In this document: piece after piece, positions 35,665-46,946 of the stretch | How the letters are laid out: each line of letters begins with the position of its first letter | Position numbering within the stretch: the first letter of the stretch is position 1 | The notes under the pieces: model-generated | Seen by the model: only the letters and a program-made list of their open reading frames with translations | Databases searched by the model: none | Told to the model about the DNA's origin: nothing | Assembly: GCF_022601735.1 (NCBI RefSeq) | Contig: NZ_JAKUMM010000003.1 | Span: forward strand, 124,001-188,000 | From: Atopomonas sediminilitoris | GTDB lineage: Bacteria; Pseudomonadota; Gammaproteobacteria; Pseudomonadales; Pseudomonadaceae | Reading direction: 5' to 3' | DNA length: 64,000 nt | Translations under genes and position numbers: made by a program

Positions 35665-37005
35665 ATGTACAGCACCCGTTTGGCTAGCGCCTCACTGCTC
35701 GCACTTAGCATCGCCCTTGCCGGTTGCGGTCAAGAAGACGCCGCAAAACCCAGCACCGAAGCGACTACTCCAGCGGTCTCTACAAGCACTGAAACCGCTA
35801 AAACCGCCAACACGTTTGATAGCCAAGCCGCCAGCGCAGTGGTCAGCCACTATGCCGACATGGCCCTCGCGGTGTTTGAGGATGCCTTAACCAGCGCCAA
35901 AACCTTGCAAGCAAGCATTGACGCCCTGCTCGCAGAGCCCACGCAAGCCAATCTTGATGCCGCACGCAGTGCTTGGATTGCCGCCCGCAAGCCCTATATG
36001 CAAAGCGAAGTCTTCCGCTTTGGCAATGCGGTGGTCGACGACTGGGAAGGTCAGCTCAATGCCTGGCCACTGGATGAAGGCCTGATCGACTACGTCGCCA
36101 GCGAATACCAGCACGCCCTCGGCAATCCAGGCGCCAGCGCCAACATCATCGCCAACCCGCAACTGAGTTTGGGCGATCAAACGCTTGATCTGGCTAAGCT
36201 CACCCCTGAACTACTGGCCGAGCTGAACGAGCTAGGCGGCTCAGAAGCCAACGTAGCCACCGGCTACCACGCCATTGAATTTCTGCTCTGGGGCCAAGAC
36301 TTAAACGGCAGCAATCCCGGTGCAGGCGAACGCCCCGCCACCGACTTTGCTCAAGACGAAAACTGCAGCAACCAACACTGCGCACGTCGTGCCGAGTACC
36401 TGAAAACCGTCACAGCGCTACTGGTGAGCGACCTTGAATACATGGTCGGCCAATGGCAGCAAGGCCAAGCCGACAACTACCGCGCCACACTGCTCGGCGA
36501 AACGCCAGAGCAAGGCCTGCGCAAGATGCTGTTCGGCATGGGCAGCCTGTCACTGGGTGAACTCGCAGGCGAGCGAATGAAGGTCGCACTGGAAGCCAAC
36601 TCCACCGAAGACGAGCACGACTGCTTTAGCGATAACACGCACAACTCGCATTTCTTTAACGCCAAAGGCATTCGTAACGTCTATCTGGGTGAATACCAGC
36701 GCATCGATGGCAGCAGCGTTAAAGGCGCCAGCCTGAGCGAGCTGGTCAAAGCAAGCAACGCTGAGGCCGACCAAAAGCTGCAAAACGAACTGGCGAACAC
36801 CGAGACCGCACTGCAGAAGCTGGTTGATAGCGCCAATAACGGCACACACTTCGATCAACTGATCGCTGCGGGTAACGACCAAGGTAATGCGATTGTCACC
36901 GAATCTATTCAAGCCTTGGTCGCACAAACCAGTGGCATTGAAGCAGCGGCGGCGGCCATTGGCATTACTGAACTGAACCCAGACACCGCTGACCACCAGT
37001 TCTAA
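35665..37005 (+). CDS. Imelysin-family periplasmic lipoprotein (IcmP-like)
   Basis: 446 residues. The lipobox is LAGC (Cys21), followed by a Thr/Ser/Ala-rich linker and the helical imelysin domain. The GxHxxE motif is intact as GYHAIEFLLWG near residue 195. Family members take part in iron uptake (EfeO/IcmP type). A Fur box precedes it. The operon continues with a di-heme oxidoreductase, a second imelysin and a DUF1513 protein, an iron-acquisition set. The ATG follows a weak ribosome binding site in an AT-rich leader. Confidence 0.9.
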   Translation: MYSTRLASASLLALSIALAGCGQEDAAKPSTEATTPAVSTSTETAKTANTFDSQAASAVVSHYADMALAVFEDALTSAKTLQASIDALLAEPTQANLDAARSAWIAARKPYMQSEVFRFGNAVVDDWEGQLNAWPLDEGLIDYVASEYQHALGNPGASANIIANPQLSLGDQTLDLAKLTPELLAELNELGGSEANVATGYHAIEFLLWGQDLNGSNPGAGERPATDFAQDENCSNQHCARRAEYLKTVTALLVSDLEYMVGQWQQGQADNYRATLLGETPEQGLRKMLFGMGSLSLGELAGERMKVALEANSTEDEHDCFSDNTHNSHFFNAKGIRNVYLGEYQRIDGSSVKGASLSELVKASNAEADQKLQNELANTETALQKLVDSANNGTHFDQLIAAGNDQGNAIVTESIQALVAQTSGIEAAAAAIGITELNPDTADHQF

Positions 37006-37017
37006 GCTGGCCTCACT

Positions 37018-37056
37018 CAATGGCCGCGTGACGCCCCTGTGCGTTACCGGCCATTG
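37018..37056 (+). other. Intercistronic hairpin after the first imelysin gene
   Basis: The arms CAATGGCC...GGCCATTG extend inward with one bulged C to a 16-bp stem with a 6-nt loop. There is no U tract, so it is more likely an mRNA-stabilising or attenuating structure that lets the first gene be expressed above the rest of the operon. Confidence 0.6.
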
Positions 37057-37154
37057 AACCACGTTATCCCAATCCAATAGGCACCGCCGCATACGGACAT
37101 GCGACGCTACCGCCCCGCTTTAGCGGCGTTATGCCGTCGTACTGAGTACTTGCT

Positions 37155-38555
37155 GTGTTTCGTCATGCTGTTTTAGTCGTTATTGCTGGCCTCGTCAGTG
37201 CGTGCGACACACCCACTGCCGACTTTCAAACCGGCGAAGACTTGCCCGCAGGCAGTGCCAGTGTGACTGCCAGCGGCCGACAAGCGTTTTCACTGCCGTC
37301 AGCGAACCTTGCCCCGTCAAGGCGCGTGGACTTTGCCGTCGGCAACAGCTTCTTCCGTAATCCCTGGGTCAGCGCACCGGCCAGCACCACCGCCCGCGAT
37401 GGGCTTGGGCCATTGTTCAACACCAACGCCTGCCAAAACTGCCATATTCGCGATGGTCGAGGGCACGCTCCCGATCAGGGCAGCACACAGGCAGTATCCT
37501 TGCTGGTACGGCTGTCGATTCCGGCCAATGCGGGCGATGACGCACGACTGCTGCAACAGGGTAATGTGCCCGAGCCAACTTACGGCAAGCAATTGCAAGA
37601 CATGGCCAACCCAGGCTCCGCCCGCGAGGCGCTTGTCAGCCTCACCTGGCACGAGCAACAAGTGCACTTAAACGGCGGGCAATCCGTGACCCTCCGCCGA
37701 CCCGCACTGCAGTTGAGCGAACTGAACTATGGCCCCTTGCACCCGCACACGCAGTTTTCGCTGCGCGTAGCCCCACCAATGATCGGCCTAGGCTTACTGG
37801 AAGCCATTCCCGAAGCGGCCATCTTGACGAATGCTGATCCCGAAGATCACAACCAAGACGGCATTCGTGGTGTCGCTAATCAAGTGTGGGATGTAGCGCA
37901 GCAACGCACCCGCCTTGGCCGCTTTGGCTGGAAAGCCGGCCAACCGAGTCTCAACCAACAAAACGCTGCCGCCTTTGCTGGCGACCTTGGCTTAACCAGC
38001 CACCTATTTGAGCAAGATGACTGCACCGCCGCACAGCCTGACTGCCAGCGAGCGCCGCACGGCGGTGACCCTGAGGTCAGCGATAATATTCTGCGCCAAG
38101 TGCTGTTTTATACCCGTCACCTTGCGGTGCCCAAGAGACCACTGGCGAACACTGAACCCGTGCTGATGGGCAAAGCCCTGTTCCAGCAAGTCGGCTGCAC
38201 GGCCTGCCACACGCCCAGTTTCACCACGGCCGAAAACGCCGCCGAACCCGAGCTTAGCAACCAAACCATCTGGCCCTACAGCGACTTACTGCTACATGAC
38301 ATGGGCCCTGAGCTGGCGGATAATCGCGGCGAATTTATCGCCAGCGGCCGGCAATGGCGCACCCCACCGTTGTGGGGCCTAGGCCATACTGCGGCGGTCA
38401 GTGGGCAAGTCAGCCTGCTGCACGATGGCCGTGCACGCTCGGTGCTGGAGGCGATTCTCTGGCATGGTGGCGAAGCACAGCCAGCGCGTGATGCCGTCAT
38501 TGCGCTGCCCCACGAACAACGCCAGCACTTAGTGCACTTTGTTAACTCTTTGTGA
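37155..38555 (+). CDS. Di-heme oxidoreductase (DHOR / DUF1111 family)
   Basis: 466 residues. It has a short signal sequence with a lipobox-like VSAC. Two c-type heme sites are present: CQNCH near residue 95 and CTACH near residue 346. The family is related to di-heme peroxidases and is often annotated thiol oxidoreductase. Between two imelysin genes it likely gives redox chemistry to iron (ferric/ferrous) handling in the periplasm. The only usable start is GTG 37155; no clear ribosome binding site is seen. Confidence 0.88.
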   Translation: MFRHAVLVVIAGLVSACDTPTADFQTGEDLPAGSASVTASGRQAFSLPSANLAPSRRVDFAVGNSFFRNPWVSAPASTTARDGLGPLFNTNACQNCHIRDGRGHAPDQGSTQAVSLLVRLSIPANAGDDARLLQQGNVPEPTYGKQLQDMANPGSAREALVSLTWHEQQVHLNGGQSVTLRRPALQLSELNYGPLHPHTQFSLRVAPPMIGLGLLEAIPEAAILTNADPEDHNQDGIRGVANQVWDVAQQRTRLGRFGWKAGQPSLNQQNAAAFAGDLGLTSHLFEQDDCTAAQPDCQRAPHGGDPEVSDNILRQVLFYTRHLAVPKRPLANTEPVLMGKALFQQVGCTACHTPSFTTAENAAEPELSNQTIWPYSDLLLHDMGPELADNRGEFIASGRQWRTPPLWGLGHTAAVSGQVSLLHDGRARSVLEAILWHGGEAQPARDAVIALPHEQRQHLVHFVNSL

Positions 38556-38565
38556 GCACCGTCTG

Positions 38566-39633
38566 TTGAATACTATCTCCTGCATGATGCTATCCACCTT
38601 GGCGCTGAGCACCACCCTCGCCCTCACAGGCTGCGAGCCAACGCCAAGTCACGCCGACATCAATCAAGCCTTAGTCAGCGAACTAGAAAGCAGCTACCAA
38701 GCGTGGGCCGAGAGCAGCGAGCAACTGGCCAAAGCCAGCCAACAGTTTTGTGCCGACAAACAACCCCTAGACAGCCTACAAACACAATGGCGCACCACCT
38801 TTGAACACTGGTCCGCCCTGCAACCTGCGCAAATAGGCCCCATTGCCGAGCACAACCGCGCTTGGCAGGTACAGTTTTGGCCGGACAAAAAAAATCTAGT
38901 CGCACGGCAAGTCAACGCGCTACTGCAAGCCCAACCCAAGCTTGAACAAGCCCACTTAGAACAGGCCAGCGTCGTCTTACAAGGACTTAGCGCCGCCGAA
39001 TACTTGCTGTTTGACGCCACGATTGATCTGACCGAAAACAGTCAAAAAACCCGCTATTGCGGCCTTTTAAGCGCCATTGGCCAGCATCAAGCGACCCTAG
39101 CTCGCACTGTGAGCAACGAATGGGCTGGCGACACTGGCTTCAGCGCTCTGCTGAGCAAAAGCCCAAACGCACGCTTTGCTGACGAACAAGAAAGCACCGC
39201 CGAACTGCTACGCAGTCAAGTCAGTGGACTTGAGCTGATGAAGAAGAAGTTAGCCGTCCCTGTGGGCAAACTCACTCGCGACATCGTGCAGCCTTATCAA
39301 GCCGAAGCCTGGCGCGCCGACGCTAGCCTGCAAAGCCTGCGCGCCGGCCTGCATACGCTGCGCACGCTGTGGGGCAATGAGCACACCCTTGGCCTGCGTA
39401 ACTTGGCGCAAGGTCAGGCCGTGCAGGCGCTGATCGACCAACAACACCTGCGCACCGAGCAAGCCTTTGCCAAGCTCAAACAACCGCTGCAAGCCTTGTT
39501 GCCACAAGAAAGCGGCCGTGGCCTGCTGAATAAGGCCTACGCTGAGCTGGTCGATTTGCACCGCCTGTATGAGCAAGACTTAGCCCGCGCGCTCAATGTG
39601 CAGATGGGCTTTAACGCTCACGACGGTGATTGA
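38566..39633 (+). CDS. Second imelysin-family lipoprotein (degenerate motif)
   Basis: About 355 residues. The lipobox is LTGC. The imelysin helical domain follows, but the GxHxxE motif is degenerate (GLSAAEYLLFD), so metal binding may be lost. The start is uncertain: TTG 38566 has GTGAG about 9 nt upstream; ATG 38584 and TTG 38539 are alternatives. It overlaps the DUF1513 start (TGATG). It probably works with the first imelysin and the di-heme protein. Confidence 0.82.
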   Translation: MNTISCMMLSTLALSTTLALTGCEPTPSHADINQALVSELESSYQAWAESSEQLAKASQQFCADKQPLDSLQTQWRTTFEHWSALQPAQIGPIAEHNRAWQVQFWPDKKNLVARQVNALLQAQPKLEQAHLEQASVVLQGLSAAEYLLFDATIDLTENSQKTRYCGLLSAIGQHQATLARTVSNEWAGDTGFSALLSKSPNARFADEQESTAELLRSQVSGLELMKKKLAVPVGKLTRDIVQPYQAEAWRADASLQSLRAGLHTLRTLWGNEHTLGLRNLAQGQAVQALIDQQHLRTEQAFAKLKQPLQALLPQESGRGLLNKAYAELVDLHRLYEQDLARALNVQMGFNAHDGD

Positions 39634-40724
39634 TGAATCGCCGCCAATTCCTCGCCGCCGGCATTGCCGGGCTGAGCGCGACGACAATCGGCCACTGGCT
39701 GATTAATCAAAATGGCACGCCGGCAGCCACCTTGTTCTCAGCGCGCAGCAATGCGCAGGGCCAGCATTTTGCTTGCGCTTGGCGCCTCAATGGCGAGCCG
39801 GTGTTTGAACGCCAAATCACCCAGCGCTGCCACGATATTTTGCCGTTACCCGACGGTGGCGCGCTGTTTATTGCCCGCCGCCCCGGCACGGCACTGTATC
39901 GTTTTAGCGCCAACGGCCATTTGCTGCATACCCAGCGCGCCAGTGCTGATCGGCACTATTACGGGCATGCGGTACTGAGCCAAGACGGCCACTGGATCTA
40001 CGCCAGCGAAAACGACACTCGCGACCCCGGCCGTGGCGTAATCGGCGTGTACCGGTTAAGCGACACAACGCTGAGCAAAGAAGCCGAGCTATCAACCCAC
40101 GGCATTGGCCCGCATCAACTGTTATGGTTGCCAACTTCTGGGCTGCTCGCCATCGCCAACGGGGGAATCCGCACCGAGGCCGACAGCCGCCAAGCAATGA
40201 ACCTTGGGCACATGCAGGCCAGCTTGGTACTGCTCTCAGCAGACGGCCGCTTGGTAAGCCAAGAAACCCTAGCCGAGCCGAAAAACAGCCTGCGACACAT
40301 GGCCGTTGCCGCTGATGACACCTTGGTGTGCGGGCAGCAATATATGGGGCCAATTGAAGACAGGGTCGATTTATTGGCCATCAAGCGCCCCAATCAACCG
40401 CTAAAGCCCTTCCCGGTGCTAGCAGCGCAGCGTCAAGGCATGCAGCAGTACACCGCCAGCTTGGCCATCCATGAACAACAACGCGTGCTCGCCGTGACGC
40501 TGCCACGCGGCAACCGTGTGCAAGCCTGGCAGCTAGACAGCGGCGAGCTGGTGCTTGATCAAGCCCTGCCTGACTGCGCCGGCATTGCCGCCGTTGAACA
40601 AGGCTTTGTTGTGTCGTCAGGCCAGTCACGCTGCCGCCTGATTGACCTGCAAGGGGCCACGCCACGTATAAGCGCCCTCACCCTGCCGGCTGGCGGCTGG
40701 GACAATCACTGGCGCTTAAGCTAA
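39633..40724 (+). CDS. DUF1513-domain protein, predicted Tat substrate
   Basis: 363 residues. A twin-arginine signal (NRRQFLAAGIAGLSA) precedes a beta-propeller-like body with repeats such as LPLPDGGALFIARRPG and HGIGPHQLLWLP. DUF1513 proteins recur at the end of imelysin/di-heme operons and are presumed periplasmic. Tat export suggests folding, or cofactor loading, before transport. The ATG overlaps the preceding stop. Confidence 0.87.
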   Translation: MNRRQFLAAGIAGLSATTIGHWLINQNGTPAATLFSARSNAQGQHFACAWRLNGEPVFERQITQRCHDILPLPDGGALFIARRPGTALYRFSANGHLLHTQRASADRHYYGHAVLSQDGHWIYASENDTRDPGRGVIGVYRLSDTTLSKEAELSTHGIGPHQLLWLPTSGLLAIANGGIRTEADSRQAMNLGHMQASLVLLSADGRLVSQETLAEPKNSLRHMAVAADDTLVCGQQYMGPIEDRVDLLAIKRPNQPLKPFPVLAAQRQGMQQYTASLAIHEQQRVLAVTLPRGNRVQAWQLDSGELVLDQALPDCAGIAAVEQGFVVSSGQSRCRLIDLQGATPRISALTLPAGGWDNHWRLS

Positions 40725-40741
40725 TCGCACCGTACAAGCTC

Positions 40742-41029
40742 TTAAGCCGTGTAATCCCGCTCAACCTTAGCCACCTGCACACGATAGTCGCTGTACCAGC
40801 GCTCACGCCCTAAGCGCTGCGCGGCCTGGTGCTCTGGGTGCGCTTTCCACGCATGGATGCTGGCCTCGTCAGGCCAGTACGACAATGCCATCTCTTGGTC
40901 GCCCTCACACAGCGCATCAAAGGCCAAGCAACCAAACTCGTTGAGCGCCAACTCGCGCATGCGCGCTGCCATGCTGCTGTACTGCGCATCTAGGTTTTTT
41001 AGCGTGGCGCGAAAAATGACAACGAACAT
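40742..41029 (-). CDS. ABM-domain (antibiotic biosynthesis monooxygenase-like) protein
   Basis: 95 residues from ATG 41029. The dimeric alpha-beta barrel pattern is visible: VIFRATLKNLDAQYSSMAARMRELA and YWPDEASIHAWKAHPEHQAAQRLGR (W/H positions of the ABM fold). Family functions range from quinone oxidation to heme breakdown; none can be assigned. It lies between the iron operon (convergent) and secF. Confidence 0.83.
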   Translation of the reverse strand: MFVVIFRATLKNLDAQYSSMAARMRELALNEFGCLAFDALCEGDQEMALSYWPDEASIHAWKAHPEHQAAQRLGRERWYSDYRVQVAKVERDYTA

Positions 41030-41048
41030 AACCCTTCTCCCTGAAAGC

Positions 41049-41076
41049 AAACACCCCAGCCTGGGCTGGGGTGTTT
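41049..41076 (-). terminator. Terminator-like hairpin downstream of secF
   Basis: AAACACCCCAGC / GCTGGGGTGTTT forms a 12-bp stem with a 4-nt loop, 11 bp past the secF stop on the minus strand. It is followed there by a short T-rich stretch. Confidence 0.75.
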
Positions 41077-41086
41077 GTAGGTAACG

Positions 41087-41998
41087 TTAAGGTGTCTCGT
41101 CGACCTCTTCGACCTGCGGCGGGATCAGATCCTCGCGGGTCAAGTTAGTCCAGATCAAGAACACACTCGAGATATACACCGACGAGTACGTGCCCACCAC
41201 CACACCGATGGTCAGCGCCATGGCGAAGCCCCACAGGTTCTCACCACCGAAGAACAACAGCGCCAATACGGCCAGCAAGGTCGAGAGCGAGGTCGCGGTG
41301 GTACGCAACAAGGTTTGCGTGGTGGAGATGTTGATGTTTTCGATCAAGTCAGCCTTACGCAGCAGGCGCATGTTTTCACGCACGCGGTCATACACCACGA
41401 TGGTGTCGTTCAGCGAATAACCGATGATCGCCAAAATCGCCGCCAGCACCGTCAGGTCAAAGGTCCAGCCAAAGAAGGCAAAGATACCGATAACGATGAT
41501 GACGTCGTGCAGCAGAGTAATCAGCGAGCCAATGGCAAACTTCCACTGGAAGCGAAACACCACGTACAACATCACGCCGAACATGGCCAGCAGCATGCCG
41601 ATACCGCCTTGGTCGCGCAGCTCTTCACCCACTTGCGGGCCTACGAACTCGACCTTTTGCACGGTGACATTGTTGCTGCTGTCGGCTTCACGCAGTGCGC
41701 TGGCCACTTTATTGCCCAAATCGGCAGCGTCACTTTGAATACGCACCACCACGTCGGTGGTGGCGCCAAAGTTCTGCACCACGGCGTCGCCGTAACCGGC
41801 GGCTTTAAGCTGGTTACGCACTGCATCCAAGTCAGCCGCTTGATCGTATTGCAGTTCGATCAGAGTGCCGCCGGTGAAGTCGAGACCAAAGTTAAGCCCT
41901 TTCACCGCCAAGCTGCCCAAGGCCACAAGGCTAAAGATGAAGGTAAAGGCAATCGCAATGTTGCGAAGGCCCATAAAGTTAATAATGCGCTTTTGCAT
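41087..41998 (-). CDS. secF: Protein translocase subunit SecF
   Basis: 303 residues. An N-terminal helix is followed by the periplasmic domain (LNFGLDFTGGTLIELQYDQ) and a five-helix RND-type membrane region with DTIVVYDRVRENM. With SecD it uses the proton motive force to complete export through SecYEG. ATG 41998 gives the standard start MQKRIINFMGLRN; the longer frame was rejected. It lies 10 bp after secD. Confidence 0.97.
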   Translation of the reverse strand: MQKRIINFMGLRNIAIAFTFIFSLVALGSLAVKGLNFGLDFTGGTLIELQYDQAADLDAVRNQLKAAGYGDAVVQNFGATTDVVVRIQSDAADLGNKVASALREADSSNNVTVQKVEFVGPQVGEELRDQGGIGMLLAMFGVMLYVVFRFQWKFAIGSLITLLHDVIIVIGIFAFFGWTFDLTVLAAILAIIGYSLNDTIVVYDRVRENMRLLRKADLIENINISTTQTLLRTTATSLSTLLAVLALLFFGGENLWGFAMALTIGVVVGTYSSVYISSVFLIWTNLTREDLIPPQVEEVDETP

Positions 41999-42008
41999 GG
42001 TCAGACCC

Positions 42009-43871
42009 TCAAATCCACAGCTTCTTGATATCGCGGCCACCAAACAGCAGGTTGACCATCGCGCGGGTAACCACGATCGCAGTGAACATGGAGGTGAGAA
42101 TACCGATCGACAAGGTGACGGCGAAGCCCTTGATGGGGCCGCTACCCATGGCGAACAGGATGATGCCGACCAACAACGTCGTCAGGTTACCGTCGACAAT
42201 CGCCGAGGTAGCACGGTCAAAGCCTTCGTGAATCGCGCGCTGGATACTCATGCCATTGGCAATCTCTTCACGAATACGCGAGAAGATCAGCACGTTGGCA
42301 TCCACCGCCATACCCATGGTCAGCACGATACCGGCGATACCCGGCAGCGTCAGGGTCGCGTTGAAGATGGACATAAAGGCCACCAGCATCAACATATTGA
42401 AGCCCAACGCAATACTGGCCAAGATGCCGAAGAAGCGGTACAGCGCAACCATGAAGATGGCGACGAACAACAAGCCCCACTTAGCCGCCTCGACACCGAG
42501 GGCGATGTTTTCCGCGCCAAGGCTTGGGCCGATGGTGCGTTCTTCAGCAAAGTGCATGGGCGCAGCCAAACCACCGGCACGCAGCAACAGAGCTAATTCG
42601 GAAGACTCACCGGGGCCATCGAGGCCCGTGATGCGGAAGCTAGAACCCAGTGGCGACTGAATCGTGGCCAGCGAGATGATCTTTTTCTCTTCTTTAAAGC
42701 TGGTGATGGCGACTTCTTTCTCGACACCATTGACCTGCTCTTTGACGTAGCGGGTCAGTGGCTGCTGCTCGATAAACAGCACCGCCATGCTTCGGCCAAC
42801 GTTATTACGCGTGGCGCGATTCATCATGTCACCACCGCGGCCGTCCAAGCGGATATTCACTTGCGGGCGGCCATTCTCATCAAAGCTCGCTTGAGCATCG
42901 GTTACTTGGTCACCGGTGAGAATCACCGAGCGCTCAAGGCTGGCCGGTAGGCCACCATCACGGCGCTCAAAGGTCTCGGTGCTGGCTTTGCTAGCCTCCG
43001 CATCAGCCTGCAGGCGGAATTCAAGGTTGGCCGTTTTACCCAAGATACGCTTGGCTTCGGCGGTGTCTTGCACGCCCGGTAGCTCTACCACGATGCGGTT
43101 AGCACCCTGACGCTGCACCAGCGGCTCGGACACACCCAACTCGTTAACGCGGTTGCGTACGGTGGTAAGGTTTTGTTTGATCGCGTATTCACGAATTTCT
43201 TGGTACTTGCTTTGACTCATCGCCACGCGCAGGACTTCTAGCTGGTCACGCGTGCTGGTGGTCAGGTCAAAATCCAAGCCAAATTGCGTGGCAATCAAGC
43301 TGCGAGCTTTCTCCAGCTCTGCTTCGCTACGAAAACCCAGCTGAAATGCATTGTCTTGCGGCGGCAGACTGCGATAACGCAGTTTCTCTTTGCGCAGCAT
43401 GCTTTTAATTTCGCCTTCGGAAATCTTCAAGCGCGCGCTGACCGCTTTATCCATATCCACTTCCAAGAGGAAGTGCACACCACCGGACAAGTCCAGACCG
43501 AGCTTCATCGGCGTAGCGCTTAAATCCAGCAACCACTTAGGCGTGGTGGGTGCCAAGTTCAGTGCCACCACGAAGTCATCGCCTAATACGCGGCGAATCG
43601 CTTCTTTGGCCGGCAACTGATCGGCCATGTCGTTTAAGCGCAACAGGGCGTTCTTCTCGCCCAGCTTGCTGGCCTTCACGTCAATGTTATTGCTGGCCAG
43701 CGCCTTCAGCGCTTTGTCCAGCTCGGCTTGCGACAGCACGGTGCTGGTTTTAGCACCGGTAATCTGTACCGCCGGATCATCCGGGTAGAGGTTGGGCAAG
43801 GAATAGATCACCCCGACGGCCATCACCGCCAAGATCATCAGGTATTTCCACAAAGGGAATTTGTTCAACAT
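42009..43871 (-). CDS. secD: Protein translocase subunit SecD
   Basis: 620 residues. An N-terminal helix, a large periplasmic P1 domain (LGLDLSGGVHFLLEVDMDKA near residue 115), and the C-terminal RND membrane region (GMAVDANVLIFSRIREEIANG). ATG 43871 begins MLNKFPLWKYLM, the usual start; the longer frame to 43925 reaches into the yajC-secD hairpin. Confidence 0.97.
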   Translation of the reverse strand: MLNKFPLWKYLMILAVMAVGVIYSLPNLYPDDPAVQITGAKTSTVLSQAELDKALKALASNNIDVKASKLGEKNALLRLNDMADQLPAKEAIRRVLGDDFVVALNLAPTTPKWLLDLSATPMKLGLDLSGGVHFLLEVDMDKAVSARLKISEGEIKSMLRKEKLRYRSLPPQDNAFQLGFRSEAELEKARSLIATQFGLDFDLTTSTRDQLEVLRVAMSQSKYQEIREYAIKQNLTTVRNRVNELGVSEPLVQRQGANRIVVELPGVQDTAEAKRILGKTANLEFRLQADAEASKASTETFERRDGGLPASLERSVILTGDQVTDAQASFDENGRPQVNIRLDGRGGDMMNRATRNNVGRSMAVLFIEQQPLTRYVKEQVNGVEKEVAITSFKEEKKIISLATIQSPLGSSFRITGLDGPGESSELALLLRAGGLAAPMHFAEERTIGPSLGAENIALGVEAAKWGLLFVAIFMVALYRFFGILASIALGFNMLMLVAFMSIFNATLTLPGIAGIVLTMGMAVDANVLIFSRIREEIANGMSIQRAIHEGFDRATSAIVDGNLTTLLVGIILFAMGSGPIKGFAVTLSIGILTSMFTAIVVTRAMVNLLFGGRDIKKLWI

Positions 43872-43925
43872 GTCTGGCCTTCTTTTGTAATCCGTCACAG
43901 CGGTCACTGCGCTTGCATACGACAC

Positions 43926-43943
43926 GGGGCGCTCTAGCGCCCC
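43926..43943. other. Intercistronic hairpin between yajC and secD
   Basis: GGGGCGC-TCTA-GCGCCCC is a perfect 7-bp GC stem with a tetraloop. There is no U run on the minus strand, so it is more likely a processing or stability element than a terminator. Confidence 0.5.
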
Positions 43944-43967
43944 GTTTAACCCGGATATGGTGTTGCC

Positions 43968-44306
43968 TTAGATGGCTTTCAAGGTGCCTTTAGGCAGAAC
44001 AGCGACTACCGCACCTTTTTGGAACTTCAGCTCGACGTTGTCAGCAATCTCAACCACCACGAACTCTTCAACCACTTTCACTACTTTGCCGACGATGCCG
44101 CCGCTGGTGACCACTTCATCACCCTTGTTCAGGCTGGCCAGTAGGTTCTTGTGCTCTTTGGCGCGCTTAGCTTGTGGGCGCCATACCATCAGGTAAAAGA
44201 TAACCACGAAACCAATCAGGAAAATCCACTCCATGCCAGTGCCTGCTGGGCCGGCGGCGGGAGCGGCTGCGGCGGTTTCAGCGTAAGCAGCGGGGATAAA
44301 ACTCAT
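43968..44306 (-). CDS. yajC: Preprotein translocase accessory subunit YajC
   Basis: 112 residues. One membrane helix (about 28-46, FLIGFVVIFYLMVWRPQAKR) precedes a small soluble beta domain (LLASLNKGDEVVTSGGIVGKV). It is encoded directly before secD-secF in the usual order and is part of the SecDF-YajC complex. An Ala/Gly/Pro-rich stretch precedes the helix. Confidence 0.96.
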   Translation of the reverse strand: MSFIPAAYAETAAAAPAAGPAGTGMEWIFLIGFVVIFYLMVWRPQAKRAKEHKNLLASLNKGDEVVTSGGIVGKVVKVVEEFVVVEIADNVELKFQKGAVVAVLPKGTLKAI

Positions 44307-44349
44307 CTGGGGTAACTCCTAAGGTAGATAAAGCAATGCAATCGTATTG

Positions 44350-46538
<2,189 letters not shown>

Positions 46539-46611
46539 AAGGTTTTACAGCAGCAATGCGAAAAAAGGCGGCAAGCTTACCGGAAAGGTGAAAATTCGTC
46601 ATGCCAAGTGA

Positions 46612-46640
46612 TTGACCAAGTGCAAAAGCGTCCCTATACT
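46612..46640 (+). promoter_or_regulatory. Sigma-70 promoter of tRNA-Leu
   Basis: TTGACC, 17-bp spacer, TATACT, then a GC-rich discriminator, about 60 bp before the tRNA. This is near consensus. Confidence 0.85.
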
Positions 46641-46698
46641 TCGCCGCCATTGCCTCCCAAGCAAACTGATTCGCTAACGCAATCAGACACTTGCAAAT

Positions 46699-46785
46699 GC
46701 CCGGGTGGCGAAATTGGTAGACGCAGGGGATTCAAAATCCCCCGTTGGTAACAACGTGTCGGTTCGAGTCCGACCCCGGGCACCA
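46699..46785 (+). tRNA. tRNA-Leu(CAA)
   Basis: 87 nt including an encoded CCA. The acceptor stem GCCCGGG/CCCGGGC is perfect. The anticodon stem GGGGA/TCCCC encloses the loop TTCAAAA, giving anticodon CAA. It has the long variable arm of a class II tRNA and T-loop TTCGAGTC. Its 3' end is the attL site of the integrated element; the tRNA itself is intact. Confidence 0.97.
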
Positions 46786-46786
46786 T
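46763..46786 (+). repeat. attL: tRNA-Leu 3' end at the left boundary of the element
   Basis: The 24-nt T-arm to CCA segment is repeated at 54348-54370 with one G missing. The integrase gene lies just inside. Confidence 0.88.
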
Positions 46787-46907
46787 TGATGTTTTCCTGC
46801 ACTTTCCCAGCCTTTCCTTAGATACCCGCAAAGCCTCAAGCTAGAGCCTCTGCGGAGCATTTTTGCATTCCCGCGCTTGCCTTTCTAAACCCTTGCAGCC
46901 CACACTT

Positions 46908-46943
46908 GAGGTAACACACGAGGTAACACAAATACGGGGCTTT
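46908..46943 (+). repeat. Integrase-proximal repeats (candidate arm sites)
   Basis: GAGGTAACACA occurs at 46908-46918 and 46920-46930, followed by AATACGGGGCTT. The same two words recur next to attR (54272-54282 and 54324-54336). They lie between attL and the integrase start and may bind integrase arms or a repressor. Confidence 0.6.
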
Positions 46944-46946
46944 TCC

